NCBI GenBank assembly: GCA_022453515.1
Contig: JAJNNY010000029.1
Span: 404,433-468,432 of the forward strand
From: Astrocystis sublimbata
Taxonomy: Eukaryota > Ascomycota > Sordariomycetes > Xylariales > Xylariaceae
Direction of reading: 5' to 3'
Length of the DNA stretch: 64,000 nt
The translations under genes and the position numbers were made by a program. Positions 24,917 to 36,100 of the stretch are shown piece after piece (the stretch's first letter is position 1; the number at the start of each line of letters is the position of its first letter). The notes below the pieces were generated by a model. The model saw nothing but the letters and a program-made list of their open reading frames with translations, was not told the DNA's origin and did no database searches.

Positions 24917-26989
24917 ATGCGCCTGCCCCTCGCCGTGTCGCCGTCCTTGCAATGCCACAACGCTCTACGCTGCCACTCGCGCCCACGGTATGATAGTGCC
25001 TACGTATGGATATCCGACAGCTTGCTTGCATCCTCTTTCGAGCGCTATGCCGCCACATTCTGCCTTCGCGCCGCCCGCCATGCCTCTTCTACCCCAGGGC
25101 CCATGGAGCACAGGAAGCGCCTGGCCAGGAGACACATGGGAGAGCTCCATTTCGGCCAATCCCACTCTGCCGCCCCCGTGTGGGAATTGGCCAGTCTCGT
25201 CGACCTCACCCGATGGCAATGGGAGCCCCCGATCGACCGGAGGCGTGACCACCACCAAACCAACCTACCCGACGAGACCGACCTCACAGAGAACCTCGAA
25301 GAGACCCCTGCGGACACGACGCGCAACCCCACAACTCCTGACCTGATCAGACAAGACGATGCCATGCTTCCGAACGACGCCGTCTCATGCGGATTGGCTG
25401 CCGAGTCCTCACCCCCGCTAGCATCGCGCGCAGCCGCACATCCTGTCCTCGATATGATATCCGCAGCTCTGGAGTCATGTCGCCAGTCGGCGAAGCACAT
25501 TGGGTCTCCAGCTCTCTCCTCCGACTTTTGCCATGGCTGGCGGCAAGCTGTGGCAGATGGCACCTTTCAGGCCAAAGCAATCCGTAGTGTGTTAGAACGC
25601 GTCAAGTATGGCGCGATTGAGCAAGCAAAGCAGACTAGTGATAGGAAGCTTGCTGATCGAGTGAAACTACAACTTGCCACGGCAACTATACAAGGTTTAT
25701 CGCAGCGGGCCACCCTTCCGGACATACCTTTTGATCACGTCGCGTGGAACCACGTGCTTCATATGCTTGCCACAATTCGACTGAACACTATCCGTATCTT
25801 CACAAGCGCTATGGCGTCTATTCCCCAGCAGTCTCTAATCGAGGTTTCGGAGGGCATTTTAGAAAATCTGGATCGCTACTTGATTGAATTAGGGCGCGCC
25901 GGGGCGCAGCCAACTGTGGTCCGACAAGCTGCCAAAATGGCCGTACCGTTGGAGACTCTCGTTCAACCCGAGCTTCACTTCATCCAAGACATGGCTACTC
26001 AGAGGGTATTGGACTATGCCCGTGACGGCCGTGATGGCCTCAAGTCTTACAGATATATTCGTCTCGGCTGGCTACTCGTCCTTGCACGTAAACCCGGGCT
26101 TTCTGCCCCGGATCTTGCCCGACTCTGCAACGCTCTAGAATCGGCCGGTCGACCATTCCGAGACGTTGATATCTGTCGAATATTCCTGGTGTGGGCCAAT
26201 TCCCAGGCCCCCCTCAAACAATACTCGAGGCTATGCAACAACATCTTAAGAGTCAGAGGGACCATCTGTTATCGCTTACTAGCTGCTCATTTATGGGACA
26301 GTCGCCAATATTGCCGTGTAAGACCTTTCAGTGATCTTCTGCGCGCGACCGGTCGGGAGAACAATCTGCATAGGCTAGCTAATTTTCGCCGACGGCGATT
26401 CTGGCTATCCAAAATGGCATCAGCCATGCGGAGGCCACAGGCGGCTATCGACATACTCAGTCTTTACGAAGAGAGTCAGACGAAAGGAGTACCGTTTTGG
26501 GAATCTGCATTTGGCTACAAAGCCTTAGAAATTCTGTCCTGGGTCCCCAACTTCGATTACAACCGGCTTCGGAGGATCTCCGGCATCGTTACAAGGAGAG
26601 AGTTGAGGAAGCAGCAGCGACAAGGGAGAGTCAGAGCGCTCCTCGGCCAAGCAGAGGCAAAAATTACTGCCGTGGCCATTGTCGCGCCATTATCGCGACA
26701 TCTATCAACGAGAAAAGCGTTCTCCTTGTTGATGGATTGCTACGTCAACCTAAAAAGACACAAGACCATGGTCCCTCTCCCCTTTCTACGGGCTCTCATG
26801 CACAATGTCAGTAGACCGCTTGCGAATGGCCAACCAGGCATCACATCGAGGATTGCTTATGCCCTCCGTATCATATATCAACAAGAGGGTCGTATGCAAG
26901 CTCAAAAGTTAGCGCTGGCGATAACTGGCCGAAGAAAGTACAATATGCAACTGCAACGTATGGGGCCGGGAAATAGGTATCGATCTTGA
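24917..26989 (+). CDS. Probable mitochondrial fungal protein of unknown function
   Basis: Intronless frame of 690 aa. I do not recognise the family. The first ~60 residues are rich in Arg, Ser, Ala and Leu and poor in acidic residues, and end in RAARHASSTPG, resembling a mitochondrial presequence and cleavage region. After a polar linker (about 85-155), the rest is almost wholly helical, with repeated amphipathic segments such as LGWLLVLARKPGLSAPDLARLCNALESAG and MRRPQAAIDILSLYEES. This is suggestive of a helical-repeat (PPR-like) organelle RNA-related protein, but no repeat unit can be set with certainty. The C-terminus is very basic. The ATG at 24917 is the first in the frame; further upstream the frame is open but has only non-ATG codons. 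Many ascomycete mitochondrial gene-expression factors look like this, so the functional guess is weak. Confidence 0.62.
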   Translation: MRLPLAVSPSLQCHNALRCHSRPRYDSAYVWISDSLLASSFERYAATFCLRAARHASSTPGPMEHRKRLARRHMGELHFGQSHSAAPVWELASLVDLTRWQWEPPIDRRRDHHQTNLPDETDLTENLEETPADTTRNPTTPDLIRQDDAMLPNDAVSCGLAAESSPPLASRAAAHPVLDMISAALESCRQSAKHIGSPALSSDFCHGWRQAVADGTFQAKAIRSVLERVKYGAIEQAKQTSDRKLADRVKLQLATATIQGLSQRATLPDIPFDHVAWNHVLHMLATIRLNTIRIFTSAMASIPQQSLIEVSEGILENLDRYLIELGRAGAQPTVVRQAAKMAVPLETLVQPELHFIQDMATQRVLDYARDGRDGLKSYRYIRLGWLLVLARKPGLSAPDLARLCNALESAGRPFRDVDICRIFLVWANSQAPLKQYSRLCNNILRVRGTICYRLLAAHLWDSRQYCRVRPFSDLLRATGRENNLHRLANFRRRRFWLSKMASAMRRPQAAIDILSLYEESQTKGVPFWESAFGYKALEILSWVPNFDYNRLRRISGIVTRRELRKQQRQGRVRALLGQAEAKITAVAIVAPLSRHLSTRKAFSLLMDCYVNLKRHKTMVPLPFLRALMHNVSRPLANGQPGITSRIAYALRIIYQQEGRMQAQKLALAITGRRKYNMQLQRMGPGNRYRS

Positions 26990-28859
26990 CGGCATATGCA
27001 TCTGGAAATGTGCCTAGTATTGTATCACTAACCTAATGCTACTAGATAACCCTATGGATCTATATACATGCCTGTATATCATAGATGTATGATACCCTCT
27101 AGCTCACATGTACATAGTAATTGAAGGGTGTGTTCCCAACTTGGGCTCTCAGCATCCGATAGTCGCTTTGTCAAGATCCTGAGGACATGAGATGTGGGAA
27201 AGGGCACCGAATTTGGCCGCTGCGGAGCATGACCGGCACAACGGCTGGCTGCTTGCTACCCACACGGCAAGATGACTCTGATGCTGTACTCTGTTACACG
27301 ACAATCGGCTCCCTTGGGATTATTGAAACCTCCCAGGCCCGCTGCGCCAGGCTCTTGGAGAGTCTGGCCCGCCTGGATGGTTGGTCGGAGGTAGTAGCCT
27401 TAGGGCGTCTTCGTCTCGATCCAGCACAACAGGACAGGACGTGACGTGCGACACAGTCGGTTTCAAGGATGCGGTCGGTCGGTAGCCATACAGCGTGGAC
27501 ACACCCTCGACCTGCGGTCCTATGATTCAGCAAGGCTATCTTGCTATCACGATGCCTTGAGTACTTTGTCTGGCTCACGGCGTGTCGCTGAAGAGCCAAA
27601 CGGACCCACCGAGCCGCTACTCAACGGGCACAGACATCTGACAGCTATTCCCCGGAAGAAGTCGGACAGTCAGTGCTGAAGGTTGCTGCGAACGGGCAGC
27701 CACACACGGAATCGACGCTACTGGCTGACGGACACACGATAGACGATAGTCAACGAATGACGGTGGGCTGTGGACAGTCCCCTGGGCCATTGGCCCTTGC
27801 CGGCGCCCTCCGGCCTTTCCTCTTGTTTCGGCGCGCATTCTCTTCCCACATTCGATGGGACAAACTCCTCCTGTGCTACCACGAACCCCAGTTGAGGCCA
27901 CTCACAGTACTGAAAGAGCCAACACACCAATGCACCAACGCACTACGGATGGCAGTACCGGGGTACCACCATAGCAGCTATTAGCAGGACCTGCAGATTT
28001 ACTGGCGTCAGGGACTTCTATTTGCCCTCCAGCTGTCGCCCGCGTCCGTCCACTCAGCTATCTACTGAAGAGTACTGCTACACTATCCTTGTTGTACTGG
28101 GCATCGGACAGCGCGACCACTCGGCGTGCCATAGCTCCTCGTCATGTCACTAGCTGCCAGCCTTAGCGAGCGCCTCCTGTCTCAGTCCACCTGGCGAGCT
28201 ATCCTTGTTCGGCCTCGAAGGAGCGAAATTGTCGTGTCGGCAAATGCGAAGACCCTCGAGATCTTTCTGAACTTGAATCCCAGAGAAGCATTTGTATGGT
28301 GGAATTCCAAATCAGTTGCCAATACTACACCCATCTCGATGGAGCGAGGAGCTCTCTGCAAATCCAATCCAAGCAAGGGGACCGCCGGTAGTACCTTGAC
28401 AAAAGCCCCTCAGTTCACTCCGGTCTCAAATCTGCGATGACAAGCTACCTAGCTCTGCTTGTTGCCGAGTTGGTTTCTATATTATCCAAAATTCTACAAC
28501 GATTTAGGGGTATTCCTCGCAAAACAAACTTTACATTATTAGTGCTGATACGTGAGCGCCGGCATATCAGACGCTGCCCTCTTGACGGTTCTGAAATTCA
28601 AGTCAACTGTCGCCCGCGGTCGTGGTTGCACCTGGTACTGCCGCACTGTATTGCAGCAGCCGGGCTTCGCGAGATCTGATCCGGAATGCGATCGAAGAGG
28701 AATGGACCAGGGAGTAAGCTGAGGGTGTATCAGGGACGACTCTGTCTGCGCCCATCGGCAAACAAAATTCTGGAAGCAGACCAAACAGCAGCAGCAGTTA
28801 CCAGAAGAACCATCGAAGCCGAAGTGCGTGGGCATAAGATTCACATCTAGTAACGACAA
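26990..28859. other. Intergenic region before the Zn2Cys6 gene
   Basis: No gene can be supported. A 98-codon ATG frame at 28144-28440 has no recognisable motif, and an 80-codon frame overlaps its end. The sequence is GC-balanced with no tandem repeats, and its right half presumably holds the promoter of the gene starting at 28860. Confidence 0.5.
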
Positions 28860-31800
28860 ATGGAACAAAAAGAATCCCACATGGATTTGTCGGGCTTCAT
28901 GGCGGATAATGGGGAACCCGGGCCGAACCCAAGGCCGAGCAGCCAGACCAAACCTATTCGCAGGCGTAACCGCATGATCAACTCCTGTTTAGAGGTGAGC
29001 AGCAATGTACTACCTCATCCTTCCCAACGTCCTGGTATTGCGTCCGTATCAGGATATGGTTCCTCGTCATCCCTCTCACCCCTCCATTTGTACTGCCACA
29101 GACTTCGATTCTCGGGCGAGACCAGTCTGTCGTTAACTGCTGCCGTCTAGTGCAGAAAACGCAAACTCAAGTGCAGCAAGACGTCACCAACATGCACCAA
29201 CTGCGACAAGACTTCACGGGAATGTCTCTATATCGGGCCCCGCCTGGATGAGGCCAGCCAGATGCGTCTTGCTGAGATCAAGGAGAAACAAGGTACCTTG
29301 GAGCGTCAGTTAGAGCGCGATGTGGCCAAGTCTTCGACTCCGAAGACCACGTTGCAGCAGCGCATCCTCGCGGATGAGGTCGAAGATGAGTACAGTGACG
29401 AGCGCGATCTTGAAGCAACGCCGCTTGTTGCCCTCGACCTGACGTACGAGGATGATGCGGATGGTGGCGGCGCTGATGATATGATTGATCTTGGCATTCA
29501 GATCGGGAAGATGCGCATGACCGAGAGAATAGGCGGGCTCTCCCGGCCCAGACTATCCGAAGAGGTGAATACACCGTCCTCCGCCATATGAATGAGATAG
29601 ATGATCATCTGACATGGAGCGACAGATACTAGCTGGCATATCACATCGTACCGGAGGCCAGCCGACGCAAACACACGGGAACCCCGTGCTTGCGATGGAC
29701 GACTTCTCCGATGGTATGTCGGAAGGGTCTCTGCCCGACTTCTTGAAGCCGACAAGCCAACATATTGTTCCCACGAGCGGCTTCTTCTTCGGCCAGGTCG
29801 GGGAACCGCCAAACCTCCTGCAGTTTCTCCCAAACAGAGCAGTTGCCGACCGGCTCATGACCCAATACTTCTGCGCAGTCCATCCTATCGCGCCGTGTTC
29901 GCACCGCCTTTCGATGGAAGGGGCATATACGACCTTCTGGGAAGAGATCGGAGCGGGTTTTGAGCCAAGACCCTCGACGCAGGCTGTGATCTTCGCCACC
30001 ATGTTCAGCGGCATCATCAGCATGGGCGAGGATGCCGTGTTTCATGAGCTAGGCGCTTATCCCAAGGCAAATTGGGTCGCAAGTCTGAAGATGGGCACCG
30101 AAACGGCGCTGAGCAAGGCCAACTTCCTGCGGACCACAAGAATCGAGACCATGCAGGCGTTTGTCATATACATGGTAGGACAGCTGTTCCTAACCCCTTC
30201 GTGTAAGCCTCGCAACTGACGTAGAGGGACGCAGATACCCTTATGTAGAGCAGAGGTGTCACGAGCCCACTCGGTGCTCGTGGGTGCCGCCGTCCGCATG
30301 GCCGAGTGTATGGGTTTGCACCGTGACGGTGAAACGTATGGCCTGACACCTCTCGAGACACATGTGCGGCGGCTGGTGTGGCATCAGCTCTGCTTTCTCG
30401 ACATCCGGACGTGCGAGGCACAGGGCCCGAAGCCCGTCATCCGCCGCGAAGACTACGACACACAACTACCCCTGAACTGCAATGAGGAGGCGCTCCCGGC
30501 CACTGCGGGCGCATCGCCGCCAGAGTCGTCGGATGCGTGGACCACGAACACGTTGTGCCTTATCCGGTTCGAGATCAACGAGATGATGCGGGCGATATGG
30601 GTAGACCGACGCCGGCTCGAGACGCGACGCACGACGCTGACGGCGGTGCTGACCAAGATCGAGAACTTCCGACGCCGCATGTCGGAGAAATACGACCATC
30701 TGCTCAACTCGTCGTCGCCGCCGCAGCGCTACGCCAAGTGTGTCATGTACCTGCTCACGTACCGGCTGCACGTCATGGTGCTACACCCGTACTACGCCAA
30801 CGCCGTGAACCCGATGCCGCCGCGGCTGAGCCACCTGCTGATCACGTCGGGCATCATGGTCGTCGAGCTCGCCATCCACCTCGAGACCAACCCGCTCTTC
30901 CAGCCGTGGGCTTGGTACATGGGTGCCTACTTCCAGTACCAGATCGCCATCTTGCTGGCCACCGAGGTCTACTTCCACCCGCAGTGCCGCGAGGCCGACC
31001 GCATCTGGAACTGCCTCGACTACGTCTTCGGCCTGGACCGCAAGATGCCGACCGAGGCCAAGAGCGCGCACCTGCTCGCCGAGATCTCGAATCGAACGGC
31101 CGTGTATATGCACAAGCGTAAGATGCGAGGCCCCAGCACCATTGCGCGGGCGACGGTGTCCACGAACGCCGTGGCGGGAACTAGTCCGTCGACGCCGCAG
31201 CACCACCAGCAGCACCAGGCAATGCAACAGGGGCAGACGACACAGCTGCATCATCATCATGACCATCATCAGCCACTTCAGATACCTTCAAACTCCGGTG
31301 GAGACGAAGCGGCGAGCACTGAGCAACAGGACTATGCACCTCAGTCTCAACATGTCTCTGCTGGTGTGGTGGCCATGCCTGCACAGCCGCAACCGCAGAT
31401 GGTCTTCGCAGGCGTGTCGGACGGACAGGTCCTCTGGAGCCTTCCACCGAACGTGGGGAGTCCGCATGGAAGCGATACATCGAGTCTTGCAGCAGTGGTA
31501 CCGACAGCCACAGCAGGGACTGGAACTGGAACAGGAACAAGAACCGGGACAGGGGTAGTATCGGCGACTAATGTGAACAACACCGCTGTCCCCCCTGGCG
31601 ATTCGGCGCAGGATCCGAACATGCCACACCAACAGCAGCAGCCTCATCAGCAGCAGGGGAACATCATGGACAACATCGACTGGGTAAGTTGCCTACTTTC
31701 CCTTTGCCTTTTGCATCATGCGATTATAACAAAATCATCCATGTTATATGCGTGATGGGACTCCAACAACGACTCTCGCTGACCCTTTTCCGTCTCTGTC

Positions 31801-31908
31801 TCACAGGAAACCATGTACGCGCTCTTCCCCAATGACACGCAGACGGGCGAGCTATCTATCCAGGGCTACCACGATCCCAATTTTGGGATTGTGAACTGGG
31901 GACGCTGA
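28860..31908 (+). CDS. Zn2Cys6 fungal-specific transcription factor
   Basis: DNA-binding transcription regulator; the targets are unknown. Exons: 28860-28994, 29151-29564, 29626-30174, 30235-31683, 31807-31908; 882 aa. The binuclear zinc cluster starts at Cys43 and is split by intron 1: CLECRKRKLKC then CTNC and C, with spacing C-x2-C-x6-C-x6-C-x2-C-x6-C (43-70), preceded by a basic RRRNR patch. A short coiled linker follows, then an acidic stretch (about 135-165). The middle homology region (fungal_trans type) runs from about 215 to 480 with IPLCRAEVSRAHSVLVGAA and MAECMGLHRDG. The segment after about 670 is disordered: His/Gln-rich, then alternating Thr-Gly. A conserved tail ends the protein, METMYALFPND-like through GYHDPNFGIVNWGR. 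All introns are phase 0, and each junction restores a familiar motif. It is convergent with the giant gene at 33113. Confidence 0.92.
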
Positions 31909-33112
31909 TAACGCGGAACGGGCTCCCCTCCATTTCTTGCTTTTTGGTTACTCGTCTCTCTTCTACTTCTTTCTACTAATTTTCCGTTATCAGTCCCCTT
32001 CCACCCTTCCCCCCACCAAAACTAACTAACTGGAATTGGCTGGCTTTGCCCGAGGGGGGTAGAAAACATCTACAAACTAGATAAATTTTGGACCATCATC
32101 CTGAACTGTCTGTCTGGGCTGTGTGGTGAAGGTGGCGTATGACTTTCTGCCGTGCTTCTCCTACCTATCTATTCTATCTCGTTTCTTGTCGTTTTTGTTT
32201 TCTTTTCCTTTTTGTTACCAGCAAAACGGCGTTTTCGTTCGATAGTAGAATACAAAGTTTTGTTTTCCATCTACATCTATCTAGACGTTTTCCCACATTG
32301 GGACCGACTTTTGGAAACAATATCAGAGATCAAGATTCAGGAGGAGACACTGGCTGGGATGAACGAGCAAGAAGTGCAAGGCTTGGTCAGATAGACAACA
32401 AAGTGCAACTGCGTGATTTCGCTCATTATTTGTACTGGAGAATTGGAGAATTGAAGATAATGCATCAAAGTGAATACGTTGGATTGTAACACTCGAGTAT
32501 TCCATTTATGCGATTTATTTGTGCAGTGAGATACTCTCGGCCTGATGGCACCTAGGTCTCTCTGTGTCAATGCTCCTTGCTGTGGCCAATCTAGCGATTA
32601 TTTTTCCTTCGTAAATATTACGGCCGACAAATCACATCTTGACATGTCACAGAGCATAGTATAGAAGACGCCAAGTTCTCGAACGAAAACCAACAACCGT
32701 TTTTTGATTAAAGTGTATGGGAATATGTGACCATATGGGTCTGGTGGGGTCGTAGCTCATAAATAACCGCTAGATGCTCTGAGAACCTAAGAAGATCAAG
32801 TCGTGACATGCAAAGGCTAAAGCGTGAATTGGGAAGAGTAGAGAAGATCTTTCAACTCCATCCACCCGCAGGTATCATTAGAAATAATCCCATCCAACGC
32901 CGGCGCCATGGTAGCTAAGCAGACAACGAATGACTAGACTCAAACAAAATTAGAACGCGTATGCAAAGTTTTCCACCTTGGCGGTTTCCTTTTTCCTCAT
33001 TTTTTCTTCTCTCTTCCTTTCTCTGTTTTCTGTTTCTTTTCTAGATTTTTTTGATTGTCGAATGTAAATTTCCTCTCCCTTTTGCTGCATGGTAGCAGGA
33101 TCGTGGGACATG
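31909..33112. other. Convergent intergenic region (3' flanks)
   Basis: 3' flanks of the Zn2Cys6 gene and of the left giant-gene copy. It has T-rich pyrimidine runs (about 32155-32275, 32986-33055) and no coding signal. It lies outside the part of the palindrome that can be verified in this window. Confidence 0.55.
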
Positions 33113-36100
33113 CTACATGTAGCCAGGAGGAGTCAAAGGAGCATCCTGCATGTTGACGGACAAGGTGGACTGGGGTCCAAGAGCTGAAGGAGTCGTGCCA
33201 CGCGAATGAGGAAGGGCTCCGTTATCAGAAGATGGAGTCACCATCCTGGTGGTGGGACGTCGCGTTTTGGCGACAAGCACCTGGGCAGGAGATATGACGA
33301 TTTCATCGTCGCCGACACCGTTGTCATCGCCCTTCTTGACGACGAGCGGGAAGAGGACGCAGCGGACGACAGCACCCCGGGCCTGGTATGCTTCGCCGGT
33401 AGTGGACGAATCGCCAGACCGCTCGTTCATCATGGCTGCGTTGAACGTGACGGTCTGTTTTAGTTCGCCATTGGCATCGTAGTCTGGCTGCAGTGGGGGC
33501 AGCATCATGTACTCGGCGCGTTGAGTTCGCATCTCGACTGAAAGGTCAACGGCTTCGCGCATGACACGACGCAGCTGTGATTGTATCTGTACCTCCATGT
33601 TGGTAGGGGGAGGGAGGATGGTGGAGAGTGTTTGAAGAATGGCTTGGACAACTGCCTCGGTATCCTGACTACGCTGGTCGCCGAAGGCAGGGCGCCTCGA
33701 CAGGAGGGTGAGGGTGATGGCGCGCCACTGGCGGACAGCATGAGGGGGCCCGACGTCAGTCAACAACTTCTCAAGAGACTTGAGCTTCTGGCGCTGTTCC
33801 CGGTCCATGCCGAACAGGTAGCGGGTGAAGACGAACTCCCAGATCATGTTCATGGTCAGAGACATGAAGATGTCGCGACGGGCGACGCGGTCGCTCAGAT
33901 AGTTGTCGACATCGGAACCATCGAGTATGGTGTTGTCGAGTCGGTCGATGATCTTCTCGTCATTGATCTCGCTGGTAAGGCGGCAGGCGCGCATGTCGGA
34001 GAACTTGGAGAAGCGGAGGACCCATTGCTGGACATGGGAGGACAGCTGCTGGCAGCGGTGGTCGAAGTGGTCCTCGTCCTTGAGGCGGAGGAAGTCGGCA
34101 TCGGGAGGCTTGGTGGCGAGGATCTGCTTCTTCATCTCGCGGATGTGCTCCTTGGCGGCTTCGAGCTGGCCGCGGAGCTCGTTGATCTCGGCGTCCTTGG
34201 CCTGCAGGGTCTGGTTGAACTGGGTGCGGGCGCCACGGTGCTCGTCGAGCTCGCGGGCGGCGGTGGTGTGTTGCGACTCGAGGCGGGTGTACTTCTCGTT
34301 GTGCTGCATGGCCAGGAGGCTGTTGGCGCTCTGCAGGCCCTCGTTGACCTCGGTCAGGCGGGTGACCTCGTTCTGGAGCCATCGCAGCGAGGCCTTCAGG
34401 CTCTCAATCTCAGCGTCGCGGTCGGTGATGGCGGAGCTGTTGCGCTGGCTCAGATTCCTCTCGGCGTGGGCTCGCGCTTCGGCAAGGGCGCGGTTCTCGG
34501 CGATGAGCTGCTCGACCTTGTTCTCGAGTTCCATGACCTGCATGCTCTGTCGGCGGCGCATGCTGGGTGGGCGTGTTGGCGACCGCGGGGACCCGATGCG
34601 GCCCTCGCCATAGCCATCCTATAGCAATCAATCGTATTAGTGCTTTGCTGTCTCTTGTAATGTTCAATCAAACTTACGTAGACGTCGGTCATGTCCTTGG
34701 CGCGGACACGGCCCTCGTTGGCGATGGGAGTGATGGTGTTGTTCGGGGCATGGCGGTCAGAGGCAGAGGTAGAGACAGCACCGCCCTCTGTAGTGGTGGC
34801 AGCTCTAGCGGCCGCAGCAGCAGCAGCAGCTGCAGCTGCTTTGCCCGCCCCATCTTTCTCTTTCTCTTTGTCCTTATCCTTATCCTTGTCAATAGCGGAG
34901 ATGGGGAGGCTGGGTGTGGAGCCGTTGGGGCTGGTGTGGCTGGTATTGGTGTTGGTGTGGCTGAGCGAGCGCAGGTCGCCGCTGGTCCGTCGGGCCACCC
35001 TGCGCAGAGGCGGCGTGTTGGCGCCCAACGACCGGAGGCTGCGAATGCTGTGAGAGCTCCGCATGCTGTGGAGGCCAGGGCTGTCGGTCCGGTACATGTG
35101 TGGTTCGGGCGTTTGCATCTGCAGTCGCGACACGCCAGTGTTGGATACTGATCGTCGACCCGTACCTTCGGGCTGAGGTGTGGTGGATGTCCCTCGCTTG
35201 CTGACATTGGTGATGTTGTCTGATACGCTTCGTGGCGTCTGTGTAAGTGGTGCTCCCTGGGCAAGAGGTGTCTGCGGGGTCTGTGTAAGTTGGGGCGTGC
35301 GTGGATTCAGAGCAGCGCCTGTTGCCTTCAGCGGCGTCGTCGTCGCCCGCTTCATCGGATGAAGCGATTCGTCCTCTGTCGGCTTTTCGGGTGTGTCGCC
35401 TCGGTCCCATTTCCTGCCTGGTGACGGTGTGTCCAATTGCGGCGTTTCATTGTCGAACAAGGACCGTCGGGAACGTCTCTCATGTGGTTGTGGTGTTTGC
35501 GAATGGCTGCTTGGATCTGGCGGGCTTGTTCTTCCTTGCAAGCCACGTTCTCGAGAGCCTGCTGTTTCGTCACCGGTGCCCATGGTCATGTGCACGCCGC
35601 TATCGCGTTGAACGGCATTGCTTTTAGCATCAAGGCCATGCCGTTGCTGACTTGGGGATTCCGTGACAAATCCACTATCCCTGTTTGCTTCCAGATCTCT
35701 TGGGGTTTGTGCTTGAAGATCGGAACGCAGTTCTTCTTCCAGGTCCTCGTGCGTCTCCTCTTCCACAGGCGCTAAGCTGCGGCTAAAGTCCAAAGCACTT
35801 GGGGTTCGCGGTGGGGGAAGTGGTAGTAATATCGGTTCTTCAGGTGCGTCCCTGCTGCCGACATGTGTAGGGCGTTCATCGTCTTCGAGTGGTTCTGATG
35901 TATCTAGATTGTCCCAACTGTCTTGTCTGCCGGTTGTGCTTATGTCTTTGATTTGCGGGTGAGGCTCTTCAGCTTTGGAAGGTTCGGTTACTGGGAGTGC
36001 ATGTACTTGCCCCCGACCCGTCACTGGGCTCTCAACATTATTGTCGTTCGTGCCAACATCAGTTTGTTGCGTAAGCTCGGGCACTTCTCGACTGGTCACC

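Noticed and set aside
28144..28440. 98-codon ATG frame upstream of the Zn2Cys6 gene
   Set aside because: No recognisable motif, no supporting splice context, and a length expected by chance in this GC range.
30537..31121. 194-codon alternative frame inside the Zn2Cys6 gene
   Set aside because: Overlaps a clearly coding, conserved-type region in another frame; Arg/Pro/His-rich as expected of a shifted GC-rich frame.
1..33112. tRNA or rRNA genes
   Set aside because: Scanning by eye for B-box-like GGTTCGA words with a matching acceptor stem gave nothing convincing. A covariance-model search would be needed to exclude them.
33581..34624. 347-codon plus-strand frame antisense to the giant gene C-terminus, and its mirror at 63073-63957
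   Set aside because: It is a shadow of a GC-rich coding exon: composition follows third-position bias of the sense frame, and it reappears in the other arm only because of the palindrome.
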